Made by a program: the position numbers and the translations under genes. Of a stretch of DNA of 64,000 bases, positions 43,121-52,295 are shown piece after piece (the stretch's first letter is position 1; every line of letters starts with the position of its first letter). Under the pieces are notes generated by a model. The model was given only the letters and a program-made list of their open reading frames with translations. It did no database searches and had not been told where the DNA came from. The stretch is from contig NZ_LATZ01000132.1 of the NCBI RefSeq assembly GCF_000981385.1, positions 1 to 64,000 on the forward strand, written 5' to 3'. The stretch is from Bacillus sp. SA1-12 (GTDB lineage: Bacteria > Bacillota > Bacilli > Bacillales > Bacillaceae).

Positions 43121-43873
43121 TTATTTTAAACCATCGCGATATTTATCATGAATCATTGACTGTAATATAGTTGCAGAAATATTTAGTGTTTCATCGAAAT
43201 TAAAAATGTCTTCTTTTATATCTTCCTCCTTTTTGAGAGTAGCTACTTCATTATTAATTTTCTCCATTTTAAAATCTAACTCAGAAGCAGAAAGTGCTGC
43301 ATCTTTTAAATCTTTTTTAATCCTCTCAGGTATTTCCTTGTCATATTTATAGTATATTTTATGCTCCAAACTTGCCCAAAAATCCATCGCAATTGTACGT
43401 ATTTGAAGTTCCACAAACACCATTTCGACTTTGTCAGACATAAAAACAGGGATTTTTATTATTAAATGGAGACTTTGATAACCGTTCGGTTTTTGATTCT
43501 TTATATAATCCTTCCGTTTAACTACCTCTATATCCTTTTGTTTTTCAATCATCTGACTTATTTTATAAACATCCGTAATAAAGGGACAAACAATCCGAAT
43601 ACCCGCAATGTCTTTAATATTCTCTTTAATGGATTCCAAGGAAAAACTAATGTTCTTCCTGTGCAGCTTTTTTAAAATACTCTCAGGTGATTTTAGTCTT
43701 GAATTACAATGTTCAATTGGATTGTATTCATGGATGTAAAGAAATTCTTCTTTTAGAATATTTATTTTGGTATTCATTTCATCCAGCGCAAATTTATAAA
43801 TCAATGAAAACCTTTTTAATTCGTTTCTAATATCCCTAAGCTTCATTCTATGCTGCTGGGTTAATTTGTCCAT
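43121..43873 (-). CDS. Small alarmone synthetase (RelP/YwaC-type)
   Basis: The protein has 250 residues. The ATG at 43873 follows AAAAGGAGAAATTTT. The single RelA/SpoT synthetase domain reads N-P-I-E-H-C-N-S-R-L-K-S-P-E-S-I, I-K-D-I-A-G-I-R-I-V-C-P-F-I, R-K-D-Y-I-K-N-Q-K-P-N-G-Y-Q-S-L-H and V-E-L-Q-I-R-T-I-A-M-D-F-W-A-S-L-E-H-K, closest to my memory of B. subtilis YwaC. There is no hydrolase or ACT domain. It makes (p)ppGpp from ATP and GDP/GTP, typically under cell-wall stress. It has about 40 extra C-terminal residues (E-E-D-I-K-E-D-I-F-N...) compared with YwaC at ~210. Confidence 0.92.
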   Translation of the reverse strand: MDKLTQQHRMKLRDIRNELKRFSLIYKFALDEMNTKINILKEEFLYIHEYNPIEHCNSRLKSPESILKKLHRKNISFSLESIKENIKDIAGIRIVCPFITDVYKISQMIEKQKDIEVVKRKDYIKNQKPNGYQSLHLIIKIPVFMSDKVEMVFVELQIRTIAMDFWASLEHKIYYKYDKEIPERIKKDLKDAALSASELDFKMEKINNEVATLKKEEDIKEDIFNFDETLNISATILQSMIHDKYRDGLK

Positions 43874-44148
43874 TTATAAAATTTCTCCTTTTGGTTACAT
43901 GTTTCTTTTTGAATACTAAAAACCATCTTTTAACGAATCGATATTAAAAGAGACACCATCCCTTCGAAGGAATGTCTGCTCTTCAACTATGAGAATGTAA
44001 GACTTATAAGTAGCAAAAAATTATGAAGTTGAATACAGCTAAAAAAGACTGTTTCTTACATAAATTAAAATCTATATTCGAACTGATACACAGATTACGA
44101 TTCAATATTCTCTTAGATCCCTTTAATTTTATTTTGCCCAATGCGATG

Positions 44149-44604
44149 TTACATTATGGCTTTAAATGAATGTCGAATGACATCTCCGCGGCTAATGATT
44201 CCAACCAACACTCCGTTACGTTCTACCGGCAGTTTTTTAATTTGTTTTTTTCCTAAGATGGCTGCAATATTTTCTAATTCTTCATTCCATGAAACCTTGA
44301 TCACTTTTCTTTTCGCGATTTCAAGAACATTTTTATTAAGCAATCTTTGTATTCTTTCGTCAAATACTTCATCATCCCCTTGAATAAAGAAACTATAGTT
44401 AAACGTATTAAAAAATCGATCCTCATGCTTCCCGATATACCGCATAATATCCCCGTCGCTTATATACGCTATAATTTCGTTTCTGTCATTTACAATAGGG
44501 AGCCCGCTGATATAGTATTTAATGAATATCTCAATGACAGTTCGGACGGTATCGTTTTCCTTTACTTTATAGACTTGTTTATTCATGATTTCATATGCTT
44601 TCAT
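44149..44604 (-). CDS. Two-CBS-domain protein
   Basis: The protein has 151 residues. The ATG at 44604 follows TTAGGAGAATC. The first CBS domain is K-A-Y-E-I-M-N-K-Q-V through I-I-A-Y-I-S-D-G-D-I-M. The second is V-I-K-V-S-W through V-L-V-G-I-I-S-R-G-D-V-I-R-H. A paired CBS module binds adenine nucleotides or similar ligands and often acts as a free regulator. Upstream at 44661-44672 is GGCGCCTAACTA, matching sites near the MarR gene, so the gene is probably in that regulator's control. Confidence 0.88.
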   Translation of the reverse strand: MKAYEIMNKQVYKVKENDTVRTVIEIFIKYYISGLPIVNDRNEIIAYISDGDIMRYIGKHEDRFFNTFNYSFFIQGDDEVFDERIQRLLNKNVLEIAKRKVIKVSWNEELENIAAILGKKQIKKLPVERNGVLVGIISRGDVIRHSFKAIM

Positions 44605-44660
44605 AAAGATTCTCCTAACAAGAAATAATATCGTCCATCATTTCACCCTAAAGATAATAC

Positions 44661-44672
44661 GGCGCCTAACTA
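44661..44672. promoter_or_regulatory. MarR operator candidate before the CBS gene
   Basis: On the coding (minus) strand it reads TAGTTAGGCGCC, overlapping a TATAGT -10-like box. The same 12-base form (TARTTAGGYKMC) occurs at 44762-44773 and 45339-45350. Confidence 0.5.
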
Positions 44673-44761
44673 TATGCGTAAAAAACACATTATTCTAGTA
44701 TTTCTAAGATATCTACATTAAATCTGATGAAAAAAGTTGAACTAAACCAATCAATTAATAA

Positions 44762-44773
44762 GGCACCTAACTA
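44762..44773. promoter_or_regulatory. MarR operator candidate after the MarR gene
   Basis: Minus strand TAGTTAGGTGCC, one or two bases different from the other two copies. It lies 47 bp beyond the MarR stop codon and 158 bp before the CBS gene start. Confidence 0.45.
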
Positions 44774-44819
44774 TCTATTTAGACGGATGCATGACACTTT
44801 TTTCATGCAATCCGCAACA

Positions 44820-45314
44820 TCATACGGGAAAATTATTTTGTTCTTTTGCCTCATGTAAGCCATCTTTAATTTTTACTAGCAGATTCACCAAAAGCTGTTG
44901 CTCTTCTTCGGTTGTCTTGGAGAAAATCTTCGTCATATGACCCTTATAAAGGGGCATTAATGTATTCAAGACGCTATTTCCTTTTTCCGTTAAATAAATG
45001 GCTGTTTTTCTCCGGTCATCGAGAATGCTCCTTCTAATAAATCCATCCTTTTCCAGACCATCAAGTAACCCCGTCATGGTGGACCGTGTTACTCTTGCCT
45101 CATTAGCTAACTCTGAAGGGTTAAGAGGGCGTTCATTGTTTAGTATAGATATTAGAACTTTTAATTTTCCATTGGACAGTTCAAAATACGATAACTTGGA
45201 AGTCAGCTCATGTTCCAACTCACGTGACACTCCCAATAATTGAATTAATACGTCAAAGTGATGATCCCAAAAAGGCAGGTTTTTCTTTATATTTGGATTT
45301 ACATACTCGTTCAA
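44820..45314 (-). CDS. MarR-family transcriptional regulator
   Basis: There are 164 residues from the TTG at 45314, with GAAGGTG seven bases upstream. The winged helix occupies about residues 45-110: L-N-P-S-E-L-A-N-E-A-R-V-T-R-S-T-M-T-G-L-L-D-G-L-E-K-D-G (recognition helix) and R-S-I-L-D-D-R-R-K-T-A-I-Y-L-T (wing). Flanking helices give the dimer. MarR proteins usually repress themselves and a neighbour and respond to small phenolic or redox ligands. A near-consensus promoter with an overlapping operator-like site precedes it, so autorepression is likely. Confidence 0.9.
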   Translation of the reverse strand: MNEYVNPNIKKNLPFWDHHFDVLIQLLGVSRELEHELTSKLSYFELSNGKLKVLISILNNERPLNPSELANEARVTRSTMTGLLDGLEKDGFIRRSILDDRRKTAIYLTEKGNSVLNTLMPLYKGHMTKIFSKTTEEEQQLLVNLLVKIKDGLHEAKEQNNFPV

Positions 45315-45338
45315 TGAATCACCTTCTCAAAATAATAA

Positions 45339-45376
45339 GTAACCTAATTATATGGCGCCGTATTATTTTTTGTCAA
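45339..45376 (-). promoter_or_regulatory. Sigma-A promoter with overlapping MarR operator
   Basis: On the minus strand TTGACA (45376-45371), an 18-base spacer and TATAAT (45352-45347) match the consensus exactly. TAATTAGGTTAC (45350-45339) overlaps the -10, and GGCGCC lies in the spacer. Binding there would block polymerase. Confidence 0.75.
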
Positions 45377-45772
45377 GATGACTATATCTGACCAACGTGT
45401 TAGAGTTAGATTGTATATGAGTTATACTTTCCTACTCAATTATCAATTATTTTTCTATAGTGATATAACACATAAAATCAAAAAATGTGTATTAATTCGC
45501 GCGTAGATAGAAATTGATCTCAGAATTATTTTGTAATGGAAAGAGGTTAATCCCCAGTTGAAAAAGCAACGGGGGACTGACCCTTTTTTCCGCTTGGTTT
45601 AAATTCAAAAATTTATTTACCACACCCATACCAACTGTTGGTTTGTAGGCACTCCTAGTTGTAGGTGTATTCCTCGTTTTCCAAAACTAAAAAGACACCT
45701 GTGTTCGGTATGAAATCTATAAACCAAAAAACATATTTTAGCTTATCCCAAATCTATATTATTATTTTTCAC
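45377..45772. other. Intergenic with hairpin
   Basis: TCCCC-GTTG/CAAC-GGGGGA near 45551-45577 forms a hairpin followed by ACTGACCCTTTTTT, terminator-like on the plus strand although no plus-strand gene precedes it. No coding sequence was seen. Confidence 0.5.
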
Positions 45773-46203
45773 TTAAGTTCCCATTCTCTTAAAATACCCA
45801 GCTATAGCCGGAAAACTCATGAATTCTTTCTTCATGTCACGAAATGAAATCACCTTATTTCCTCTTGTAAGCTCAAAATCCAGTGATGATTCATGACAGT
45901 TCAATGGAGCTTGATGAAATGTATCCGTATAGAATTTGCTGGCCTCTTGCTCGCTGCTAGCAAAAATAAAGACAAAATCATTCTGATTCATCTTCAATGA
46001 ATAGATGCCAACCTTATGAAAACCTAATACATTGTTCTCAATCAGTGTTTCGCTACCTTCTGATGATCTGCTTGATCAAGATCTATTTTGGATATGTTGT
46101 CATCCAATGAAATTTTCTCTTCTGTTAGTAAATGATGAATGTAATGAGCCAATGTGGATTCTTCAAAGCGGATTGAATCCAGGTAAAGATCTTCTACAAT
46201 CAC
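45773..46203 (-). pseudogene. Phage/ICE-type hypothetical protein, frameshifted
   Basis: From the GTG at 46203 (GAGGTGATATTAC upstream) the frame reads V-I-V-E-D-L-Y-L-D-S-I-R-F-E-E-S and stops near 46050. A one-base shift restores T-L-I-E-N-N-V-L-G-F-H-K-V-G-I-Y-S-L-K and M-N-Q-N-D-F-V-F-I-F, down to 45773. Together they make a ~143-residue protein of a kind found beside phage-like replication genes in Bacillus. It follows the broken dnaB-like gene on the same strand. Confidence 0.6.
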
Positions 46204-46282
46204 GTAATATCACCTCGATATGAGAATTTTTCATGTCTATCATCTTCCTCAATGGTTATTCAGAGGTTAGACGCTGTTCCTT

Positions 46283-47517
46283 TTACTCTTCAATCTTTCC
46301 TGTATACTCGTTGTAATTCACTTTAATGATTCCAACAGGGCCATTTCGGTTTTTCGAGACAATGATTTCAAGGGATTGATCCTGAGTTTCCTTGTCATAA
46401 TATGCTTCACGGTACAAGAACAAAATGACATCGGCGTCTTGTTCAACACAACCGGATTCGCGAATATCTGACATCATCGGCCGTTTATTGACTCTTGCTT
46501 CCACCGATCGATTTAGCTGCGCTAAACAATAACTGAACAATGAAAATCCTTTGCCATTGTTTTGATTGATTTGGATATTTCAGTTACTTTTGAATGGGTA
46601 TTCCCTCCGTATAATTGACTAGGCTGAATGAGTGTTAAGTAATCAATAAAAATGATCGGTTTTTTGGTTGGATACTGATTCATCAAATTTCGTGTTTTCG
46701 CTCTCATCTCAGCAATTGTTTGTCCAGCCCCATCAAAAATGTGCATATGAGTTTCGTTGAGATAATGGATCACATCCGACCATTTATTCTTTTGCTCTTC
46801 ACTTAACATTCTTTTCGGATCCCGCATTTTTGTACGGTTAAAGCCTCCTATCGATGCAATTAACCGAGTGGTAATCGACCTTTCAGGCATTTCCAAGGAA
46901 AAGACGAGCGGCAGAAAACCTGCCCATCCCGACATTTTAGCAAAATGAAGCATGACGTCGGTTTTTCCCATCGATGGCCTTGCTGCTATAATCGTCACTT
47001 CCCCATCCTGAAAGCCACCTGTCACCTCGTCAAGCCTTTTGATACCCGTTGTTGCACTTTGCAGGATTTTTTGTTCTTCCCAAGGTGCCTCATAGATATT
47101 TGCCAATGCTTGTTGTAAGGAGGTGTGATCATCCGTCCTCATTTGGTTTATTTTATCTAATTCACCTATTACCTTAGGAATCTCCCAATCATAATTGGCT
47201 GCTACTATTAAAATGTTTCTCTTTTCCCGTTCTTTCCATTGATCAAGAATAAGCTTCTCAAATCCTTCAAATTTCTCAACGTCTGCAAACGATAACACCT
47301 ATGAAAGGTATGACATTCCACCTAATGAGTCGAGGTCAGGTCAGGTTGTTAATGAGATCAAATCAATACTCTTTCCCGTTTGGTTTAATTCCACCATCCT
47401 GCGCATTATTTCTTTATGCCGTGTACTTTCCAGTTGTTCAGGCTGAATGACGGTATCTTTAAGAAGGTACTCTGCCTTCATTAAACTTCCTAAGAACGCT
47501 TTTTCCACAATACTCAT
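46283..47517 (-). pseudogene. DnaB-type replicative helicase, broken
   Basis: The ATG at 47517 overlaps the preceding stop (ATGA). The N-terminal domain (M-S-I-V-E-K-A-F-L-G-S-L-M-K-A) is interrupted by in-frame TGA (near 47340) and TAG (near 47300). The ATPase domain is then open: Walker A A-A-R-P-S-M-G-K-T, Walker B P-I-I-F-I-D-Y-L. A one-base deletion near 46535 separates V-I-V from L-A-Q-L-N-R-S-V-E, and the rest (E-Q-D-A-D-V-I-L-F-L-Y-R) runs to 46283. Three lesions make it non-functional. It belongs to a decayed phage or plasmid replication module with the gene just upstream. Confidence 0.85.
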
Positions 47518-47879
47518 GACTCTTCACATGTCGTAAGATGAAAATCTTTTAATTTTGAATGATAACCATCTATAACAGGTTCTTCGTCATTATGATGGAT
47601 ATATTTCCCCCGGTTTTTAATGACAAGTTCACTTGTTTCAGGATTGTACCTAATTAACTTGTGATGCCGGGTGAAACGTTCGATTAACGATTGAACAGTT
47701 ATAACCGAATAACCTAAATCAAGCGCCATTTGTTCCTTCGTCATTGGATAGACCCCATTCTTAGTTGTATTTGGATTCGTAAGAAGATAAATGTAAAAAT
47801 ACTTTTCCTCAATGTTCATCTCCTTCGATACAATCGGATCTTTCCAAAAATCAGTATGTACCACTCTATAATTTTCCAT
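47514..47879 (-). CDS. DnaD-like replisome organiser N-terminal domain, short
   Basis: The protein has 121 residues. The ATG at 47879 follows AGGTAGGGATTAAA. M-E-N-Y-R-V-V-H-T-D-F-W-K-D-P, then K-Y-F-Y-I-Y-L-L-T-N-P-N-T-T and L-D-L-G-Y-S-V-I-T-V-Q-S-L-I-E-R-F form the winged-helix N-terminal domain of phage replication-initiation proteins. Relatives usually have ~250 residues with a C-terminal DnaD domain that is absent here. The stop overlaps the dnaB-like start, so the pair was an operon for helicase loading. It may be a truncated remnant. Confidence 0.7.
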   Translation of the reverse strand: MENYRVVHTDFWKDPIVSKEMNIEEKYFYIYLLTNPNTTKNGVYPMTKEQMALDLGYSVITVQSLIERFTRHHKLIRYNPETSELVIKNRGKYIHHNDEEPVIDGYHSKLKDFHLTTCEES

Positions 47880-48259
47880 TTTTAATCCCTACCTTTCAGT
47901 TATCCCGCATTTTCATTTTTCGACCTACAACCATAACTTTTTATTACAATTATTTCGCCACATAAAAAACATAGTGGAGCAAACCACTTTTGCCCCTCCC
48001 TTCTCTACTGTTCCCCACGATCATTTTCTCCTTTGTCTTTGCTAATTCACTAAAATTCCTAAAGATATTCAACAATTTAGATTGATATGTTGAATAATCA
48101 ACTATTTGCGGTAATTTAACCATTGAATGCATCTAGTTTTTATTTAAAATTGTAAACATATGGTGATTAATCAATCAGTGATGATTTTTGTTAAGTTAAA
48201 ATCATTGTTCAACATTATACAAATATAGTAAAAAACAAAATTAAGAGAGGGTGTGATTT
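47880..48259. promoter_or_regulatory. Region upstream of SDR pseudogene with operator-like motifs
   Basis: TGTTGAATAATCAAC at 48088-48102 is a near-palindrome. TGGTGATTAATCAATCA near 48161 and TTGTTCAACATTATAC near 48205 are related. Similar motifs precede the genes at 51907 and 57958. A 60-codon open stretch on the minus strand (47950-48132) has no ribosome site and is not called. Confidence 0.5.
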
Positions 48260-49006
48260 ATGATGTCTATCCAAGATAAAGTTGTTATTATTATGGGTGC
48301 CTCAAGTGGAATAGGTGAAGCAACTACCAAGAAACTTGCGCAAGAAGGAGCAAAATTAGTGATTGCTGCTCGCGTGAAGATCGCTTGAAAGCTCTTAGTG
48401 AATCATTGCCAAATGCTGAAATACCATATGCTGTTGCCGATGTATCGAATAAAGAGGAAGTACAGGCCGTTGTCGATCTGGCAGTTGAAAAATATGGTCG
48501 TGTAAATGTACTCTACAACAATGCTGGAGTTATGCCCACTGCGCCGCTTTCAGAAACTCGCTTTGATGAATAGCGTCAAATGGTGAATATTAACATAATG
48601 GGTGTTTTAAATGGAATTGCTGCTGTATTACCTATTATGAAGAAACAACAGTCTGGTCACATTATTTCCACTGATTCAGTAGCTGAACATGTTGTTTATC
48701 CAGGGTCTGCTGTATACTCTGGGACAAAGTTTACAGTTAGAGGGTTTTATGGAGGGATTGCGCCAGGAAGAAAGAGAAAATAATATTCGTTCAACGATCA
48801 TTTCACCAGGTGCTGTAAGTGCTGAACTTTATACAACAATTAATACTCATGAAGATCGAGAATGGGTAAAGAACCTTATGGATTCAGGAGAAGGTTTTTC
48901 TTTGAAATCAAGCGATATCGCAGATGCATTAGCTTGTGCGATTAGTACACCTGATACTGTTGCGGTAAGTGAAATCTTGATTCGTCCAACAAAACAAGTT
49001 ATCTAA
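48260..49006 (+). pseudogene. Short-chain dehydrogenase (SDR), broken copy 1
   Basis: It starts at an ATG after AGAGAGGGTGTG with K-V-V-I-I-M-G-A-S-S-G-I-G-E-A (TGxxxGIG-type site). The frame shifts near 48375, an in-frame TAG replaces a Trp codon near 48571 (F-D-E-stop-R-Q-M), and a second frameshift occurs near 48745 within the catalytic region (Y-S-G-T-K-F). The rest (I-R-S-T-I-I-S-P-G, ending I-R-P-T-K-Q-V-I) is in a third frame. Conserved N-N-A-G-V-M and the YxxxK motif are visible. It is a classical ~246-residue oxidoreductase that is now inactive. Its close paralogue lies at 57169-57958. Confidence 0.88.
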
Positions 49007-49071
49007 TTGATTTTGCGATTAATGAAAAAAGGATTCGCCCTGCCAGAAAATCCCCATAATATTTTCTAATT

Positions 49072-49107
49072 AAAAAATTGCCTCATAGCTTGTTGGGGCA
49101 ATTTTTT
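49072..49107 (+). terminator. Rho-independent terminator
   Basis: AAAAATTGCC/GGCAATTTTTT, a 10-bp stem with a T run, 65 bp after the SDR pseudogene. Confidence 0.85.
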
Positions 49108-49172
49108 AAAATAATTTGCTGGTTTACTTGTTTGCTTTCATTCATGATTAAAATATATCAGGAGGCTTTTGG

Positions 49173-49739
49173 ATGAGAATAAAATTTAAGTGGATAATAT
49201 TGTTTATTTTGGCCGCTTCAACGTTTCTAACAGCTTGCGGTAACAATCAAAATGGTAACAACGTCAGTAGCGATGATCATCTTGATACGAATCAAAGTGG
49301 TGAACAAATTGTTCCATCTGATAAATCAAACAACGAGATTAGTGAAGGTTCTACTATTGATAGTGGGGGTCCAGATACATTGGAAGATATAAGAATAAAA
49401 TTAACGTTTAACAACGAAGAAGTTATTGTAAAAATGTTTGATAATCCAACAAGCAGGGATTTTATGACATTACTCCCATTAACAATAACCTTAGAAGATT
49501 ATGCTGGAACCGAAAAAATTAATTACCTACCAAAAAAATTATCTACAGAAGAAGCTCCATCTGGCAGTAATCCCTCAGTTGGAGATTTCACTTATTATTC
49601 TCCCTGGGGGAATTTAGCCATCTTTTATAAAGATTTCGGGTATTCAAATGGACTTATTAAATTAGGCAAGATTGAATCTGGTGTAGAAAAGTTAAAAAGT
49701 ATGGATGGCGATTTTACAGTTACAATTGAAAAAATTTAA
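49173..49739 (+). CDS. Cyclophilin-like domain lipoprotein
   Basis: The protein has 188 residues. The ATG at 49173 follows CAGGAGGCTTTTGG. The lipoprotein signal ends F-L-T-A-C (Cys22). A ~45-residue polar linker follows. The C-terminal domain (I-K-L-T-F-N-N-E-E-V-I-V-K-M-F-D-N-P-T-S-R-D-F, then G-D-F-T-Y-Y-S-P-W-G-N-L-A-I-F-Y) matches the cyclophilin-like-2 fold, small secreted domains of unknown activity in Firmicutes. It should be anchored outside the membrane. A shared terminator separates it from the convergent methyltransferase gene. Confidence 0.85.
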   Translation: MRIKFKWIILFILAASTFLTACGNNQNGNNVSSDDHLDTNQSGEQIVPSDKSNNEISEGSTIDSGGPDTLEDIRIKLTFNNEEVIVKMFDNPTSRDFMTLLPLTITLEDYAGTEKINYLPKKLSTEEAPSGSNPSVGDFTYYSPWGNLAIFYKDFGYSNGLIKLGKIESGVEKLKSMDGDFTVTIEKI

Positions 49740-49875
49740 AAACAGAATAGACTTTCTACCATATGATTTAATAATGCTTCGATTCTTAATGGTTTAGTGT
49801 TAATACTACCTGCTCTAATAGTGTTCTTGAGACATTTGTCATCTATAAAAACTTGTAAGCAAATGATAACAACAC

Positions 49876-49914
49876 AAAAAACCACTCCCTTATGTTTTAT
49901 AGGAAGTGGTTTTT
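49876..49914. terminator. Bidirectional terminator
   Basis: AAAAACCACTCCCT and AGGAAGTGGTTTTT pair over nearly the whole length with a 10-base loop, between convergent genes. Confidence 0.88.
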
Positions 49915-49919
49915 GTTTC

Positions 49920-51116
49920 TTATGGTAAATTCTTTATAAACACAACCTTAAGATAGTTGCCTTCTGGGAATTCTTTTATTGATTTAAAGTCTTTTGGAAG
50001 GGAGAATTCGTCAACTAGTTGATATCTTCTGTTTGATTCTCTAAATGCAAGATCAATAAAACTTTTAAATTTATTCATATTAAAAGAGCTTGAATTGGTA
50101 GATGCTACAATGATCCCCTCATCTTTTGTAATAGCAATGGCTTCCTTTAAAAGATTTTTATAGTCCTTTTCAGCGCTAAATACCATCTTTTTTGACCTTG
50201 CGAAGCTCGGGGGATCAAGTATAACCAGGTCAAAGCTTAGCTGTTTTTTTACAGCATATTTAAAATAATGGAATACATCTTCAACAATTATATCCTGTGA
50301 TTCAATATCTATCCCGTTCAACCGAAACTGCTCTATGGTCTTGCTTAAGCTTCTATTTGCTAAATCTACACTTGTCGTTTTAACTGCTCCTCCTAGGGCA
50401 GCAAACACTGAAAACGCGCCTGTATAAGAAAAGGTGTTTAGTACATCCTTTCCGTTCGCATATACATCCCGGATTTTTCTTCGTACATCTCTTTGATCTA
50501 AAAATACACCAACCATCGCATTTTCATTTAAGTATACAGCAAAATTCTCTCCATTTTCTTTCACGATAAGCGGAAATGTTCCTCTTTCTCCCGTTACAAA
50601 ATCATCTTCTTCAATATATTTCCCGTTATCATCAAATCTTTTCTTTTGATAAACGGCTTTAAAGTGAGTCAATTCTTTAAGCGCATTTATAATATAATCC
50701 CGAAAGCGGTAAATTCCTTTGCTGTACCAGCTGATTAAATAGTAGCCATCAAAATAATCAATGGTTAATCCGCCCAACCCATCGCCTTCGCCGTTTACTA
50801 CTCTGAATGCATTAGTATCTACGCTATTAAAAAAATCCTCTCTATATTTGATCGCGTCCTTCATTTTATTCATAAAAAATCTTTGGTCAATCTGTTCATT
50901 CTCGCTTCTGCTAAAAACCCATCCATACCCCTTATTTTGTTTGCCAAAATAGCCTTTTGCTATGAATTTATTCTTTTCATCAACGAGTCGGATAAAGGTT
51001 CCTTCCTCAACAGATTCGTCCAAGTTAAGTATAGCTTCCTTCGATATGAGCGGATAACCACTTTTATATTTATTTACAAACTTGCCCTTTACCTTTAAAG
51101 TGACTTCTTTTTTCAT
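49920..51116 (-). CDS. RlmI/RlmK-like class I rRNA methyltransferase (PUA + SAM domain)
   Basis: The protein has 398 residues. Residues 1-75 form a PUA-like domain (V-K-G-K-F-V-N-K-Y-K-S-G-Y-P). Residues ~90-190 are the central EEHEE domain. The C-terminal Rossmann methyltransferase carries V-L-N-T-F-S-Y-T-G-A-F-S-V, T-S-V-D-L-A-N-R-S-L and catalytic-loop L-V-I-L-D-P-P-S-F-A-R-S-K-K. E. coli RlmI makes 5-methylcytosine in 23S rRNA; the DPPSF motif here fits that COG1092 group. The exact rRNA site is not predictable. Confidence 0.88.
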   Translation of the reverse strand: MKKEVTLKVKGKFVNKYKSGYPLISKEAILNLDESVEEGTFIRLVDEKNKFIAKGYFGKQNKGYGWVFSRSENEQIDQRFFMNKMKDAIKYREDFFNSVDTNAFRVVNGEGDGLGGLTIDYFDGYYLISWYSKGIYRFRDYIINALKELTHFKAVYQKKRFDDNGKYIEEDDFVTGERGTFPLIVKENGENFAVYLNENAMVGVFLDQRDVRRKIRDVYANGKDVLNTFSYTGAFSVFAALGGAVKTTSVDLANRSLSKTIEQFRLNGIDIESQDIIVEDVFHYFKYAVKKQLSFDLVILDPPSFARSKKMVFSAEKDYKNLLKEAIAITKDEGIIVASTNSSSFNMNKFKSFIDLAFRESNRRYQLVDEFSLPKDFKSIKEFPEGNYLKVVFIKNLP

Positions 51117-51535
51117 CTTATCATCCTATTACTATTTTTTATCCCCTTTTAATAAAAGGTGGAGTGAAGAGATCTAATTTTTCGCATTTAATTGGTTCAC
51201 TATGCTTAATAGTAAACTGTTCAATAACTATAGCATATAATTTGAATTTCTTCTTCAACATTCTGGACCCGATTGCGGAAGATCATATAGGATCGTATGA
51301 TTCTTCTTGAAGAAAAGCTACCTGTTAGCTCACAAATTATTTAAACAAGATATTTTCTTCTCTAGAACAACATGTCCAATATTGTTTATCGCAGTATTAA
51401 TTGCCCAAACGTTAATTTGAGTAGTTACTTTGCCTTTTTCATCATTGCCTTATTACCAACACTTCGATCATAATAGGAAATTTTCAGTTTATTAAGTCAA
51501 TACAAAATGGATTTTGCGACTGATAATATCTTGTT
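51117..51535. other. Intergenic, degenerate coding traces
   Basis: Minus-strand fragments near 51350-51480 (for example N-V-W-A-I-N-T-A-I-N-N-I-G-H, and Y-Y-D-R-S-V-G-N-K-A-M in another frame) suggest an eroded gene with stops and frameshifts. No start or family could be assigned. Confidence 0.3.
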
Positions 51536-51907
51536 TTATCGTAGGATGACCTTAACTGTCGCCGATCGGGCACTCGTGCTGATCATCGAGCTAAGATATG
51601 GATTGCCGTTGTACTTCTTACGGTAAGCGTTATCAATCAGATCATTAATTGGTCCGTCGACCTGCTCAAAACTGACTTCTTTCGTCATGCCGGCGACAGT
51701 GATTCTTCCTGCCTTCTGCTTTACCGCGGCCTTGTACCAACGTGAGTTCTGCCCGTAGTAAGCACGCACATAGAGGGATTCGTCAACCACAACGGACCAA
51801 ACCCATGTCGGGGTGCCGTAGGTTATTCCATCCTCACGGAACGGTGAAATGTGCAGGTCATCGGCTACAGCAATCTTATTTAGTTCGTCTTTCAACCATT
51901 TAGACAT
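51536..51907 (-). CDS. DUF2255 family protein
   Basis: The protein has 123 residues. The ATG at 51907 follows TGGAGGAAATACAC. The sequence I-S-P-F-R-E-D-G-I-T-Y-G-T-P-T-W-V-W-S-V-V-V-D, then R-A-Y-Y-G-Q-N-S-R-W-Y-K-A-A, matches DUF2255, a small split-barrel-like family related in form to F420/FMN nitroreductases. It is GC-richer than its surroundings, which hints at recent acquisition. An AATGTTGATT inverted repeat 80-110 bp upstream links it to the two SDR pseudogenes; DUF2255 and SDR genes may once have served one detoxification pathway. Confidence 0.78.
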   Translation of the reverse strand: MSKWLKDELNKIAVADDLHISPFREDGITYGTPTWVWSVVVDESLYVRAYYGQNSRWYKAAVKQKAGRITVAGMTKEVSFEQVDGPINDLIDNAYRKKYNGNPYLSSMISTSARSATVKVILR

Positions 51908-51985
51908 TGTGTATTTCCTCCATTAACCTTTTTGTTGTTAATTTTATACAAAAACGGATTGCTTTCAATGGTTAAATAATCGCAA

Positions 51986-52017
51986 AATGTTGATTATTTT
52001 ACAGATGAATCAACATT
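51986..52017. promoter_or_regulatory. Inverted-repeat operator candidate
   Basis: AATGTTGATT (51986-51995) and AATCAACATT (52008-52017) are perfect inverted copies with a 12-base spacer, upstream of the DUF2255 gene. Related sites precede both SDR copies. Confidence 0.6.
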
Positions 52018-52169
52018 GTTCATTATCAGCCGCTCATCTCGTGAAGAATTCCGGCTTATATATTTTTTATCGGTAATAGAATCTGTCAATTCCCCTCAAT
52101 CTGCGAATCGTTTCCGTACCTTCAACATACCTCATATACAAAGAGACCTTTTCATGAAAGGTCCCCAAA

Positions 52170-52295
52170 TTACTTATAAGAGTCTTTGTTTTGACTGAAA
52201 TTCCAATATAGATGATTAATCCTCTTTATCTTTACCTTTTTTACATTGATTCCTTTTCTTTTTAATACTTCAATTATGGTATCAATTGTTTTCAT
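52170..52295 (-). CDS. Small basic protein, 41 residues
   Basis: The ATG at 52295 follows AAAGGAGATAAGT, a strong site inside a longer AT-rich open frame. The product M-K-T-I-D-T-I-I-E-V-L-K-R-K-G-I-N-V-K-K is basic and helix-strand in character, with no membrane segment. It might be a small Anti-sigma/sporulation-type peptide, but no family is recognised. Confidence 0.5.
   Translation of the reverse strand: MKTIDTIIEVLKRKGINVKKVKIKRINHLYWNFSQNKDSYK

Noticed and set aside
47950-48132. 60-codon minus-strand frame upstream of SDR copy 1
   Set aside because: No ribosome site; overlaps the operator-like palindromes.
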